Shown: positions 17,368-25,623, numbered from the stretch's first letter. The stretch: 64,000 bases of DNA from PGYR01 sp048267165 (GCA_048267165.1 JBLWYD010000003.1:1-64000), one strand, 5' to 3'. A program made the numbers and translations. Notes: generated from the sequence alone by a model not told the origin.

Positions 17368-17646
17368 CTATAATTGATATATTAAAGCTAGGAATATATG
17401 TCTTTTTAATACTTTAGCATATTCATTATTACAGTTGAGGGGGAAATCATGGTAAAAATTCATATAAAGTGCATCATCAAGTTTCTTACTAGGTGAACCC
17501 CAGTTCCACCCAAGAAAGAAGTTGTGCTGTATTGGGTCTATTATATTGTAATTAACTGGTGTATCTGTTATAATTGGCAATGGGTCTATATTATCCTGTG
17601 CAATAAGCAAGAAAGGAAATATCAGAAGAATTATTAATAACTTCAT
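17368..17646 (-). CDS. Short secreted hypothetical protein, possibly a gene remnant
   Basis: A 92-residue frame with a plausible signal peptide (MKLLIILLIFPFLLIAQ) followed by an aromatic-rich body (FFLGWNWGSPSKKLDDALYM, NFYHDF). I do not recognise a family. The ATG follows only six bases after the stop of the larger T9SS gene, so the two may be cotranscribed. The protein stops abruptly with no sorting domain, and the sequence below it is not coding, so it could be the truncated 5' end of a once larger exported protein. Confidence 0.5.
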   Translation of the reverse strand: MKLLIILLIFPFLLIAQDNIDPLPIITDTPVNYNIIDPIQHNFFLGWNWGSPSKKLDDALYMNFYHDFPLNCNNEYAKVLKRHIFLALIYQL

Positions 17647-17652
17647 TTTCTA

Positions 17653-18975
17653 TTACTCCTTAATTATCTTGTTAGTAATTATACTGTCAATTACTTCTAA
17701 CCTTAAAAAATATAACCCCTTAGGCAAATCAGATAGATTTAATTTATAATCCACTTTGTAACCAAAAGGATAATCAATGAAATCATAGATTACTTTTCCA
17801 TTACTATCTATTAATGATAAAATACTATTTTTATCGACAATGTCTTCAATTGAAATATTTAATATATTATTTGAATATTCTGATCTCATAAGATTTGTTG
17901 AGTTATTCGTTCCAAAGTCAACACCAGTTTCTATGAAGTTACTATTATACATTACAAGTGAACTACCAGGTGAAATAATAATTTTGCTTTGATCCCTAGA
18001 AATAGATAAGTTCTTCCAACTCCAACCCCCTGAGTTGAAATCTAAAACAATTTTTTTATCATACGAATTAAATATTTTTAAATATCTACAACAAGGTGCA
18101 GCATTCGTTACTCCCAAATACTTTCCATCATTTGAGTACGAAATATCATCTGCATTAACAAAATCTTTATCATCAAAGACTAATTTATCATAAAACCTTT
18201 TATTGTCAGTGTCATAGAAATTAATTTCTCCACCTCTGTGATTCCACGCTATATTTGTTCTGTCATTCATAACTTGCATTCTATTAAAACCACCAAACTG
18301 ATTATTTGTATTTGTAAAAGAATATACTGAATCTACTAATTGCTTGGTTTCTCTATTATAAAAGTTTACAAAAAAGTGACTTTTTCTGTTGCTAGGGTTT
18401 ACGTTTGGATCATTATCATTTGCATCATTCATTATCACATAAATAATTTCATCATTATTACCAACATAATCATATTCATGAATTGACCTTCCCCATGTTT
18501 GCCCCTCTTTCTTAAATTCTTTAGTAATCTCGAAACTATCTAAAATTTGTTTTTGGTCTATATCCCAAAAGTAAATTACTTTAGGATGATGACCTTTTGA
18601 TGCCATAAACTCATTTTTAGATTTTGCCGTTCTTATTCTACCTAAAAAAGCTTCTTGTTTCTTGAATCCTTCAACTACTTCTCTAGTTTGCCAATTAAGT
18701 AATTTGGGTGTTCTATCCTGTGCATAAACAAGATATTCTTCGTTGAAATTAAAATCTCCTGTTGATTCTGTTGGAATAAAAAATTCTTTTACTCCCTCGT
18801 TAACTTCCCAAAATTCGATTGCATCAGTCCAAGCAATGACATACCTATCATCAGGTGTAAAGTCCAACTCCTCTACGTCCCCTGTCTGCCTGAACCACAG
18901 TGTATCTCTTTCGTCTGCTATTGCTGATAAATTCAGTAATGCTGTTAGTATCAGGGTAAGTAATAGGTTTTTCAT
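17653..18975 (-). CDS. Secreted beta-propeller-like protein with T9SS sorting domain
   Basis: I chose the ATG at 18975 because it has a GGGAG ribosome site and begins a signal peptide (MKNLLLTLILTALLNLSAIA); the frame extends upstream without such features. The 440-residue product has propeller-like strands (DVEELDFTPDDRYVIAWTDAIEFWEV, ISYSNDGKYLGVTNAAPCC, LSISRDQSKIIISPG). Its C-terminal segment (SNNILNISIEDIVDKNSIL to SIITNKIIKE) resembles the T9SS sorting domain, although it lacks the usual PNP start. It resembles the 10275 gene in plan and shares its TGAGAC upstream element. Function unknown. Confidence 0.82.
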   Translation of the reverse strand: MKNLLLTLILTALLNLSAIADERDTLWFRQTGDVEELDFTPDDRYVIAWTDAIEFWEVNEGVKEFFIPTESTGDFNFNEEYLVYAQDRTPKLLNWQTREVVEGFKKQEAFLGRIRTAKSKNEFMASKGHHPKVIYFWDIDQKQILDSFEITKEFKKEGQTWGRSIHEYDYVGNNDEIIYVIMNDANDNDPNVNPSNRKSHFFVNFYNRETKQLVDSVYSFTNTNNQFGGFNRMQVMNDRTNIAWNHRGGEINFYDTDNKRFYDKLVFDDKDFVNADDISYSNDGKYLGVTNAAPCCRYLKIFNSYDKKIVLDFNSGGWSWKNLSISRDQSKIIISPGSSLVMYNSNFIETGVDFGTNNSTNLMRSEYSNNILNISIEDIVDKNSILSLIDSNGKVIYDFIDYPFGYKVDYKLNLSDLPKGLYFLRLEVIDSIITNKIIKE

Positions 18976-19252
18976 TGGAGTATCTCCCAGTAAGTTTATA
19001 ATAATAGTTTTTTCTTTTTCTATTTTTGTCACTGGCTATATTATATAGACACGCCAACAGCAAAAACGTCTCACAAATGAACAAAAATTAATCTGACTTG
19101 GTAAACTTACAAAAATAAATTGAAAATATCTTACGGGCTGCCCGCAACTTCAAAAATAGTATGTTAACTGAGTTTTTAAACCAATAATTATGCAAACTAC
19201 GTAACTTATAATCCCAGTTGTAAACGCAACATTTACACTTTGCTAAATATAA
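18976..19252. other. Upstream region of the 17653 gene
   Basis: No gene is visible. It contains the TGAGAC element (19042-19073) with an unusually long 66-base leader to the ATG, and otherwise featureless AT-rich sequence. Confidence 0.55.
19042..19073 (-). promoter_or_regulatory. 32-bp TGAGAC...GTGTCTATATA element, copy C
   Basis: On the minus strand the core reads TGAGACGTTTTTGCTGTT and ends GTGTCTATATA; total length equals the other copies. It is upstream of the 17653 gene. Confidence 0.65.
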
Positions 19253-19284
19253 CAAAAAATGCCACCCCGGCGAGGAGTGGCATT
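19253..19284 (-). terminator. Rho-independent terminator of the Ig-repeat surface protein gene
   Basis: An 8-bp stem AATGCCAC/GTGGCATT (19258-19265 with 19277-19284) lies 28 bases past the stop at 19312. On the minus strand it is followed by a U run. Confidence 0.8.
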
Positions 19285-19311
19285 GAATTACTAACTTGTT
19301 TGCTTTTTTAT

Positions 19312-22092
19312 TTATTGAATTATAAATCTCAGAGTTTGGACATTATCACCAACTTTGATAATAGCAAAGTAAGTCCCACTAGCCGCTTTAGCATTCGCCT
19401 TATCTCTACCGTTCCATACTATCATATTCCTACCAACGGCTGAATATTCATTGTATCTGATTTGCTCTATACCCTTCATATCGATTATACTCACTTCATA
19501 CTTCTGTGCTTTATCGAAATTCAATTCCAATGATATGGTACCATCACTTGGGTTAGGGTATGATTTAGCACTATTAATAGTCGGCACTCCATTCCAAACA
19601 GATGATAGTATTGCATTAGCAGTTAATTGTATTTCAAGTGAGTTACCATCATCAGTTTTGATTGTTAGCACTTCGTTATAGACTTTTTCAGATGTAGGTA
19701 AGAATGTAACTACTATCTTCCTTTTTGTATTCGGCGTTATGATTGGGTCAGTCAATACTGTGAAGTTGAAATCACTCGAGCTAACAGCTATCTCTGTTAT
19801 AGTTATATCTTTAGTCGTCGGATTCTCAATCTCGAAGCTACTCTCAACTTCTTCATTAACTACAACACTACCGAATGATATTGAAGCAATACTGCTTAAT
19901 ATAGTACCGTTGTCAATAACAGTTCCTCTGAGTTCAATTGTTGCATTATTAACTGAGTTACTTACAAAAGTTAAAGTAGCTTGATTTACCCCAATTTTTG
20001 TCGATATAAATCTAACACCTATGTCAAGTTCTGAGTTTGGTTCTAATGTAGTAGGTAAAGTAGGTGCATCTACTGTAAATGAATTAGCATCAGCTCCAGT
20101 TGTTTTAAATTCTGTAATAGTAAGTGTCTCATCCCCACTATTAGTTATTACACCCAAATAGAATATTCCTTCCATACCACCTGACTTAATAGTTCCAAGA
20201 TCTAGAGTTTCGACATTAACAGTTATCGAAGGTCCGCCGTTGTTTTCTAATACCTTAATTTCTGCTTCAGTTGAATTAATTGCCAAATCGCAAGAATTTT
20301 TAACCTCTACTGTGTATTTACCAGCGTCACTAAGGGCTACTTTACTTATTGTATAGGCGGCTGAATTTGCATTCGTAATATTGCTACCATTCTTTTTCCA
20401 TTGATAAGTTAGGTCTTTCGGGTCACCACCTGGGTTTTGGGCAGATACAGCAAGTGTAACACTCTCATCTACAAATACTTCCTTATTAGTAGGTTGAGCT
20501 GTTATAGTTGGTGCAGTATTTACAGTAAGAGTTACAACGTCTGAGAATAGCTTAGTACCGCAAGTACCAATTAACTCCAATTTGTAATTACCAGCATCGC
20601 TTGCCTTAGTTCCAGCGATTGTATATTCACGCGAGGTAGCACCTGTAATCCTTGTATCATCTTTATACCATTGGAATCCCGTAATAGAGCCATCAACTTG
20701 AGCAGTGAATTTAGATTCAGAACCATCACATCCGTTGATTGATTTGGGTTGTGTAACAAATTTTGGTTCTTTGTTCAGAGAAACATTCGCAGCCGAAGAG
20801 CTAATCTCATTACCGCATTTGTCACTAGTCACTCTTAAAGTATAGTTACCTTCGTCAGATGCTTTCAAGCTATTTATAACGTAAGTTGAGTTAGTAGCAC
20901 CTGTAATTGGTTGACCATTTTTTCTCCATTGCAGAGACGTAACCTCGCCTTCTACAACTGCAGCTAGAGTAACAGAAGTGCCTTCACAACCTGCTTTGCT
21001 TGTAGGTTGAGTAGTAATATTAGGTGCAAGGAAAACATCTAGCTTAGCTTTAGCTGATACAATTGGCTCACCACAAGAAGTAGTAATAGAACAATCATAA
21101 TCCCCAGCATCGCCTATTACTGCACTCGAGCGTGTGTAAGTCGCTTGAGTTGCACCACTAATATTAGTACCATTCTTTCTCCATTGGTATAAGTGACCAC
21201 TTCCTGAAACAACTACAATCATTGCAAATGATTCGCCAGTACAAGTTTCTGCGGGTATAGGTTGAACTGTAATGTTCACTTGACCAACTATAGCAAATGT
21301 ATTATTAGATATGTCATTTCTGCTTGCTTTTGCGGCATCGCTTATTCTGATCTGGTTAGTTGTTCCCGATGCTATGCCTTGTGGTATAGTCCAACTGAAA
21401 TTACCTGTTGAGGCAGTTGTACTAGGCGTAATTACATTCCAATTAGAACCACTATTCGTAGAGTATTCTAGCTTAACATTCTCAATACCATCAGATTTCC
21501 AAGTAATATTTTGAGTTGTGCCAACGCACCAATTCTCGCCACCATTAGGGGCGGTGACTGTAACCCCAGCAACTATTATTTTCTGAGTTGTAAATTTATT
21601 CCACTGATCACCAGAAGTACCACTATTGTTATCTACAGCGTTTGCAACCCCTCTTATCCAGTACTCACCGTGATTAGAAGGAGCTGTCCAATCGAAAGTG
21701 AAATCGAATTTGCCGCTATTTAGTGATTGTTCACCATCGTGAGTAGCTTCACCGCTTTGTATCTTAGTACCAGTACCGGCCGTAAGCGAACCAATATTAG
21801 AGCCACCAGTTTCAGATGATTTAACTCCAACGTTCATACCTACATTCACCTTAGTTGAGTTATCAACCGCAACAGTGAATTTGGTAGTTGACCCTGGGTC
21901 GAATGTAAATGAGCCACTTCCGCTTGTTAAAGTTACTTTAGTTGTGCTACTAGCCGAGCCATGACAAGTGCAACCGTCGGTATTGCCTGTTTTACCTGAA
22001 CTATTTGCAATTGCTGTGAACGTAAGTCCAGTTATAAACAGTAAGAAGAAAAGTGAATTTAGTTTTATTAAATGTCGTCTATAAAAGTTCAT
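19312..22092 (-). CDS. Large secreted protein with choice-of-anchor, Ig-like and Hydin-like repeats and T9SS domain
   Basis: Start set at ATG 22092 (AGGA site, signal peptide MNFYRRHLIKLNSLFFLLF), giving 926 residues; a TTG 42 bases upstream extends the frame but lacks support. Domains in order: an N-terminal domain resembling the choice-of-anchor V/Reelin-like type with GCTCHGSAS (about 25-180); a module beginning VTAPNGGENWCVGTTQNITW (about 180-270); four Ig-like repeats of ~88 residues with paired Cys (YQWRKNGTNISGAT, LQWRKNGQPITGAT, FQWYKDDTRITGAT, YQWKKNGSNITNAN); two ASPM-SPD-2-Hydin-like repeats; and a sorting domain with a FlgD-like WNGRDKANAKAASGTY block. It is predicted to be an extended adhesin-like surface protein. 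An exact GTAAC-N15-TTGTTATTG element lies 33 bases before the ATG. Confidence 0.9.
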   Translation of the reverse strand: MNFYRRHLIKLNSLFFLLFITGLTFTAIANSSGKTGNTDGCTCHGSASSTTKVTLTSGSGSFTFDPGSTTKFTVAVDNSTKVNVGMNVGVKSSETGGSNIGSLTAGTGTKIQSGEATHDGEQSLNSGKFDFTFDWTAPSNHGEYWIRGVANAVDNNSGTSGDQWNKFTTQKIIVAGVTVTAPNGGENWCVGTTQNITWKSDGIENVKLEYSTNSGSNWNVITPSTTASTGNFSWTIPQGIASGTTNQIRISDAAKASRNDISNNTFAIVGQVNITVQPIPAETCTGESFAMIVVVSGSGHLYQWRKNGTNISGATQATYTRSSAVIGDAGDYDCSITTSCGEPIVSAKAKLDVFLAPNITTQPTSKAGCEGTSVTLAAVVEGEVTSLQWRKNGQPITGATNSTYVINSLKASDEGNYTLRVTSDKCGNEISSSAANVSLNKEPKFVTQPKSINGCDGSESKFTAQVDGSITGFQWYKDDTRITGATSREYTIAGTKASDAGNYKLELIGTCGTKLFSDVVTLTVNTAPTITAQPTNKEVFVDESVTLAVSAQNPGGDPKDLTYQWKKNGSNITNANSAAYTISKVALSDAGKYTVEVKNSCDLAINSTEAEIKVLENNGGPSITVNVETLDLGTIKSGGMEGIFYLGVITNSGDETLTITEFKTTGADANSFTVDAPTLPTTLEPNSELDIGVRFISTKIGVNQATLTFVSNSVNNATIELRGTVIDNGTILSSIASISFGSVVVNEEVESSFEIENPTTKDITITEIAVSSSDFNFTVLTDPIITPNTKRKIVVTFLPTSEKVYNEVLTIKTDDGNSLEIQLTANAILSSVWNGVPTINSAKSYPNPSDGTISLELNFDKAQKYEVSIIDMKGIEQIRYNEYSAVGRNMIVWNGRDKANAKAASGTYFAIIKVGDNVQTLRFIIQ

Positions 22093-22125
22093 AATAATCC
22101 TGATAATTGGTAAATATATATACTC

Positions 22126-22154
22126 CAATAACAAGAATTTTAAAACATAGTTAC
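22126..22154 (-). promoter_or_regulatory. GTAAC-N15-TTGTTATTG element (putative ECF promoter)
   Basis: Minus strand: GTAAC at 22154-22150, 15 bases, TTGTTATTG at 22134-22126, 33 bases before the ATG at 22092. Same sequence and spacing as at the ECF sigma gene. Confidence 0.65.
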
Positions 22155-22207
22155 ATAAACAACTAATGATAAACGCCTACTAAATGTCGCTTAGACGCAT
22201 AAATACA

Positions 22208-22238
22208 AAAAAAATCCCACCTGAAAAAACAGATGGGA
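22208..22238 (-). terminator. Terminator of the 22267 gene
   Basis: Stem TCCCACCTG/CAGATGGGA (22215-22223 with 22230-22238, one G-U type pair) with a six-base loop. The A run at 22207-22214 becomes a U tract on the minus strand. Confidence 0.8.
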
Positions 22239-22266
22239 CTTATAACGTTTAATTTGATTTACTTAT

Positions 22267-22617
22267 TTACACGCCTTGAAAATCTGGCTGCGAAACAATA
22301 TTAAGTACATCATCTATTTTTATTAAAGTAACAGTTTGATTTTTATATATACTGGCGTACCCATTATCTAAATCAATAGCTAGCTCTCCCTCACCATTAT
22401 GTACTATTGTATAAGTAGCACCGTTTTGTAAATCATCACTAAAGTCCTCTTCTTCAATTTCTAAATAAGAATTATAATCAGTACCACCAACATAAATCAT
22501 AACATTCGTTGTAATATCACCTAATTCTTCAGCATCGCTAAACTCATTAGACGATTGGACAAATACGCCTTTTACTTCAACTTTTTGTTCAAATGTAGCT
22601 GTACTATCCACATTCAT
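22267..22617 (-). CDS. Small acidic hypothetical protein
   Basis: A 116-residue acidic protein with no signal peptide or membrane segment visible. It looks beta-rich (GDITTNVMIYVGGTDYNSYLEI, GATYTIVHNGEGELAIDLDNGYASIY, QTVTLIKIDD). I recognise no family. A GAAGG-like ribosome site and a dedicated terminator downstream support it as a real, separately transcribed gene. It stands between the ECF sigma/anti-sigma pair and the Ig-repeat surface protein, but there is no direct evidence linking them. Confidence 0.6.
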   Translation of the reverse strand: MNVDSTATFEQKVEVKGVFVQSSNEFSDAEELGDITTNVMIYVGGTDYNSYLEIEEEDFSDDLQNGATYTIVHNGEGELAIDLDNGYASIYKNQTVTLIKIDDVLNIVSQPDFQGV

Positions 22618-22803
22618 TTCGCCTTCAACTCTTAACTCTCATTATAATTATATCTATCACCACTCTTCCATTAATTACCCTATAAGCATCTAATATCAAG
22701 TTATACATCATTTTTGAATTAATTAATAGTTATTCATTCTGATGAATTTAATTTTTACTCGAAGATTTAATTATTTATATATGTTTTGAGAATGTAACAA
22801 CAA

Positions 22804-22837
22804 AAAATCCGAATACTATTTCTAATATTCGGATTCG
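22804..22837 (-). terminator. Terminator of the sigma/anti-sigma operon
   Basis: A 10-bp stem AATCCGAATA/TATTCGGATT (22806-22815 with 22826-22835) lies 25 bases past the stop at 22862. The A run before it gives a U tract on the minus strand. Confidence 0.8.
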
Positions 22838-22861
22838 TTTCAATATGATTTTTTAACTTTG

Positions 22862-24160
22862 TTAGAAGCTAATTTCAGTACCTATGAATAGGCCTTCGTT
22901 CATTTCTTGTTGGATGAATTGGTAATCACGTATGTAATTTCTAGTGTATCCAATTACTATTGGGAAATTAGTAATACCACCGAATGTTGTTGCTATACCA
23001 GTTTCCATTCTGTACGATGGATTACTACCTAATAGTAGTTGTCCATTGATGAAAGTATCAAAATAACGATTAGCTAATAAGTTCGTAAATGTAGGAGTAT
23101 ATTCTATACCACCACCTACGAATATCGGGTTTTTCAAGTTCGGGTTAGCGCTTTGGTCATACCAAGATAGCCCGGCAGAGATTATTCCCCGAACATCAGT
23201 AGTGAAGTAATTAGTCAAGAAACTAACATCAAACATACCTGAGTTCAGATTATTAGAAGTAGCTTTTGTTCTTATTATAGTTAGATAATCTCTAGTATAA
23301 GTTAGCCCCTTAGTATTAATAGGGTTCCCCTCTAAGAAGATACTATTATTAGTTTGCAAGCCAGTCTTTCTTGTAGTAATTATATTCGCATTCCACGCTG
23401 TTACAAGGTCTTTTCTTGTATTAGTCTCAGGTATCAAATTCTCATTCGTACTAGTGTTTATGCTTTCATTTTCAATACGCTTATTAGTCGCAATATTATC
23501 GTTTGACTCTAAACTATTGAAGCTATTTGCATTGCTTGAGTTCGTATTTATAGAATTTGTAGAGCGAGTATTTCTGTTACTATTAGAATTATTTGTTGAG
23601 CGTGTGGCTCTACTAGTATTATTATTTCTTGAAGTAATAATAGGATTAGCATTCGGAGTTGTATTTGTATTATCTGCTTGATTAGTAGCTAGATTGTCAT
23701 CTACTTCCAATGCCTTTGTTTCATCTTCGATGATTATATTATTGTCTTTAGCTTTCTCATAAGAGCTAACAATAGGAATATTTTTATTATCCTTAACTTG
23801 AGTACTATCTACATCATTCAGAGAATAGAACATAGTAAATGTAAGCAATGAAGCCGATACAGCTGCTGCCATAGATACAATATTTGCTATTTCTGATGAC
23901 ATACTAGTCAGAGAAGGAGCACTAACAGCCAACGGAATACCCAATGCTAAGAATACATTATCCTTTGCTTTTTTGGGTGGTACGAACTCTTCATCGTCAT
24001 TGCGTATAGCGTCGCTTATCTCAGTAAGACGATCCATCTCTGCCTGCATTTCAGGGCTCGATTCTATCATCTTAGTGACTTCAGCTGCTTGCTCGCTCGA
24101 CAATTCCCCATCAAGTAGTTGGGTTATTAGTTCGAAGTCGTTATTAGTTAAGTTATTCAT
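22862..24160 (-). CDS. Putative anti-sigma factor fused to a long Asn/Thr/Ser linker and C-terminal barrel-like region
   Basis: The gene overlaps the end of the ECF sigma gene by eight bases, the usual arrangement of a sigma/anti-sigma pair. The first ~60 residues (FELITQLLDGELSSEQAAEV, then ESSPEMQAEMDRL) resemble the short helical N-terminus of membrane anti-sigma factors. A hydrophobic segment at about 91-113 (IANIVSMAAAVSASLLTFTM) would cross the inner membrane. Residues ~155-248 are a low-complexity N/T/S-rich linker. The last ~165 residues look like eight or nine amphipathic beta strands (FVGGGIEYTPTF, FINGQLLLG, METGIATTFGG, FPIVIGYTRNYI) and end in GLFIGTEISF with a terminal Phe, as in outer-membrane barrels. 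I infer an envelope-spanning sensor; the barrel call is by eye only. Confidence 0.7.
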   Translation of the reverse strand: MNNLTNNDFELITQLLDGELSSEQAAEVTKMIESSPEMQAEMDRLTEISDAIRNDDEEFVPPKKAKDNVFLALGIPLAVSAPSLTSMSSEIANIVSMAAAVSASLLTFTMFYSLNDVDSTQVKDNKNIPIVSSYEKAKDNNIIIEDETKALEVDDNLATNQADNTNTTPNANPIITSRNNNTSRATRSTNNSNSNRNTRSTNSINTNSSNANSFNSLESNDNIATNKRIENESINTSTNENLIPETNTRKDLVTAWNANIITTRKTGLQTNNSIFLEGNPINTKGLTYTRDYLTIIRTKATSNNLNSGMFDVSFLTNYFTTDVRGIISAGLSWYDQSANPNLKNPIFVGGGIEYTPTFTNLLANRYFDTFINGQLLLGSNPSYRMETGIATTFGGITNFPIVIGYTRNYIRDYQFIQQEMNEGLFIGTEISF

Positions 24161-24725
24161 TATTTTCGTGTTTATTCAAATCTGCCAAATATGGCTCTAA
24201 TATGTCCTTAATTTTCTGCTTAGCTCGGTATATCCGAACTTTTACATTAGTAAGAGAAGTATCAGTAATGTCGGCTATATCCTGATAAGAAAGCCCATCA
24301 TACTCTCGGAGTATGAAAACCTCTTTGTAATCTTCAGGAAGCGTTTCCATAGCCATTTTAATAAGGTCTAATAGTTCGTTATCATCTTTGTTGTCATCTC
24401 TGACGAACATATAATCTTCGTAGCTGACTAATGGCTTTTTCTTTTTCTGATAGTTCACACACAAGTTGCGTGCAATCGTCAGTATAAAAGCCGGCACGTT
24501 AGTCATCTCCCTGTCACTGTTAGAACTCTTGTACAATCGTATGAAAGTTTCCTGCAATACATCCTGTGCTTCTTCTTTATTACCAAGGAACCGACGGCAA
24601 TAGGCAAAAACTCGAGGAGAATGTCTATCATACAACTCGGAAAAGGCGTTATCTGCCAACTTGCCCCGTGATTGTACTAACTCAAACAGCTCCGGGTCAC
24701 TATATTTGTCAAGTTTTGAACCCAT
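24153..24725 (-). CDS. ECF-type RNA polymerase sigma factor
   Basis: The 190-residue protein has sigma-70 region 2 (AFSELYDRHSPRVFAYCRRF, then EEAQDVLQETFIRLYKS) and region 4 (LPEDYKEVFILREYDGLSYQDIADI, then TNVKVRIYRAKQKI) with no region 3, as in extracytoplasmic-function sigma factors. It is directly followed by its presumed membrane anti-sigma partner. Its own start is preceded, after only eight bases, by GTAAC-N15-TTGTTATTG, the element also seen before several exported-protein genes. This suggests autoregulation and a very short or absent leader. By analogy, Porphyromonas SigP is an ECF factor that controls T9SS genes; whether this is an orthologue cannot be told here. Confidence 0.93.
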   Translation of the reverse strand: MGSKLDKYSDPELFELVQSRGKLADNAFSELYDRHSPRVFAYCRRFLGNKEEAQDVLQETFIRLYKSSNSDREMTNVPAFILTIARNLCVNYQKKKKPLVSYEDYMFVRDDNKDDNELLDLIKMAMETLPEDYKEVFILREYDGLSYQDIADITDTSLTNVKVRIYRAKQKIKDILEPYLADLNKHENNE

Positions 24726-24733
24726 TACTAATA

Positions 24734-24762
24734 CAATAACAATAATTATTTAAAAATGTTAC
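24734..24762 (-). promoter_or_regulatory. GTAAC-N15-TTGTTATTG element at the ECF sigma gene
   Basis: Minus strand: GTAAC at 24762-24758, 15 bases, TTGTTATTG at 24742-24734. Only eight bases separate it from the ATG at 24725. If TTGTTATTG is the -10 box, the transcript would be nearly leaderless. Confidence 0.65.
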
Positions 24763-24772
24763 AAAGTCACAA

Positions 24773-25528
24773 CTATTCGGGGATGTTTTCCCAAATATCT
24801 GTAAGAATTTCACTGAATGAGTAGAAACCTTTCTTGTTGTGTACCCAATTAGCAGCCAAAAGCGAGCCAAGTGCAAAACCAGTCCTATTCTTAGCGTTGT
24901 GGGTTAACTCTATATTATCTGCAAGAGAATCTATATACATAGTGTGCTTGCCTGTTATCTCACCACCGCGTGTAGAAGACACGTGCAATTTACTATTGTC
25001 AACTTCGCCATTTATAGCGTTATACTCTGTTCCAGTTTTTCTATCTACATTGCTAGTTATTATCTTAGCCATAATCTCAGCCGTTCCACTAGGGCTATCT
25101 TTCTTACGCTTGTGGTGCAATTCGTGTACCATCACATCATAAGAATCGAGGAAATTCACAAGCTTAGATGCATATTTTACTATTTTGAAATACATCTGTA
25201 CGCCAACAGAGAAGTTAGACCCCCATACTAGACCAGTTTCATTTTTAACAACTAGGTCGTTCATTTCGTCAATCTTGTCGTACCAGCCAGTAGTACCGAC
25301 TACAACTGATTTTCCTTTTGCTGAAAGTATTTTTATGTTTTCTATAACTGTATCGGGATAAGTGAAATCAATAGCTACATCGAAATCATAATCCAATTCG
25401 GGGTCAATTGGGTTATCGTAATCAAATATATCGGTTACGATATACCCTTTGTCCTTAGCTAATTTCTCTATTACCCTGCCCATCGCACCATAGCCGACGA
25501 TTGCTATTTTTGGTAGCTCATTAGTCAT
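24773..25528 (-). CDS. dapB: 4-hydroxy-tetrahydrodipicolinate reductase DapB
   Basis: DapB reduces hydroxy-tetrahydrodipicolinate in the diaminopimelate/lysine pathway, using NAD(P)H. The 251-residue protein has the N-terminal nucleotide site (KIAIVGYGAMGRVIEKLA), the VAIDFTYP segment, VVGTTGW, the conserved SNFSVGVQMYFK, the catalytic HELHHKRKKDSPSGTA block with His-His and the Lys, and the NRTGFALGSLLAA C-terminal region. It is slightly shorter than the ~270 of enteric DapB. An aminotransferase gene sits upstream with a terminator between, so they are likely separate transcription units. Confidence 0.95.
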   Translation of the reverse strand: MTNELPKIAIVGYGAMGRVIEKLAKDKGYIVTDIFDYDNPIDPELDYDFDVAIDFTYPDTVIENIKILSAKGKSVVVGTTGWYDKIDEMNDLVVKNETGLVWGSNFSVGVQMYFKIVKYASKLVNFLDSYDVMVHELHHKRKKDSPSGTAEIMAKIITSNVDRKTGTEYNAINGEVDNSKLHVSSTRGGEITGKHTMYIDSLADNIELTHNAKNRTGFALGSLLAANWVHNKKGFYSFSEILTDIWENIPE

Positions 25529-25553
25529 GTTTGCCTTTGTTTTGTTCTATTAT

Positions 25554-25598
25554 AAAAAAATAAAGATAAGCAAAATATTGAACTTCTGCTTATCTTTA
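25554..25598 (-). terminator. Terminator of the aminotransferase gene
   Basis: A perfect 12-bp stem TAAAGATAAGCA/TGCTTATCTTTA (25561-25572 with 25587-25598) with a 14-base loop lies 25 bases past the stop at 25624. The A run at 25554-25560 supplies a U tract on the minus strand. Confidence 0.85.
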
Positions 25599-25623
25599 AA
25601 GACCGAAATAATCTATATAAATT

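Noticed and set aside
23454..23681. Plus-strand frame rich in Leu/Phe/Val opposite the anti-sigma linker
   Set aside because: It is the antisense shadow of the Asn/Thr/Ser low-complexity codons of the minus-strand gene.
23440..23700. Repetitive AT-rich DNA that could suggest a tandem repeat or CRISPR-like array
   Set aside because: It encodes the N/T/S-rich linker in an intact frame and has no regular repeat-spacer period.
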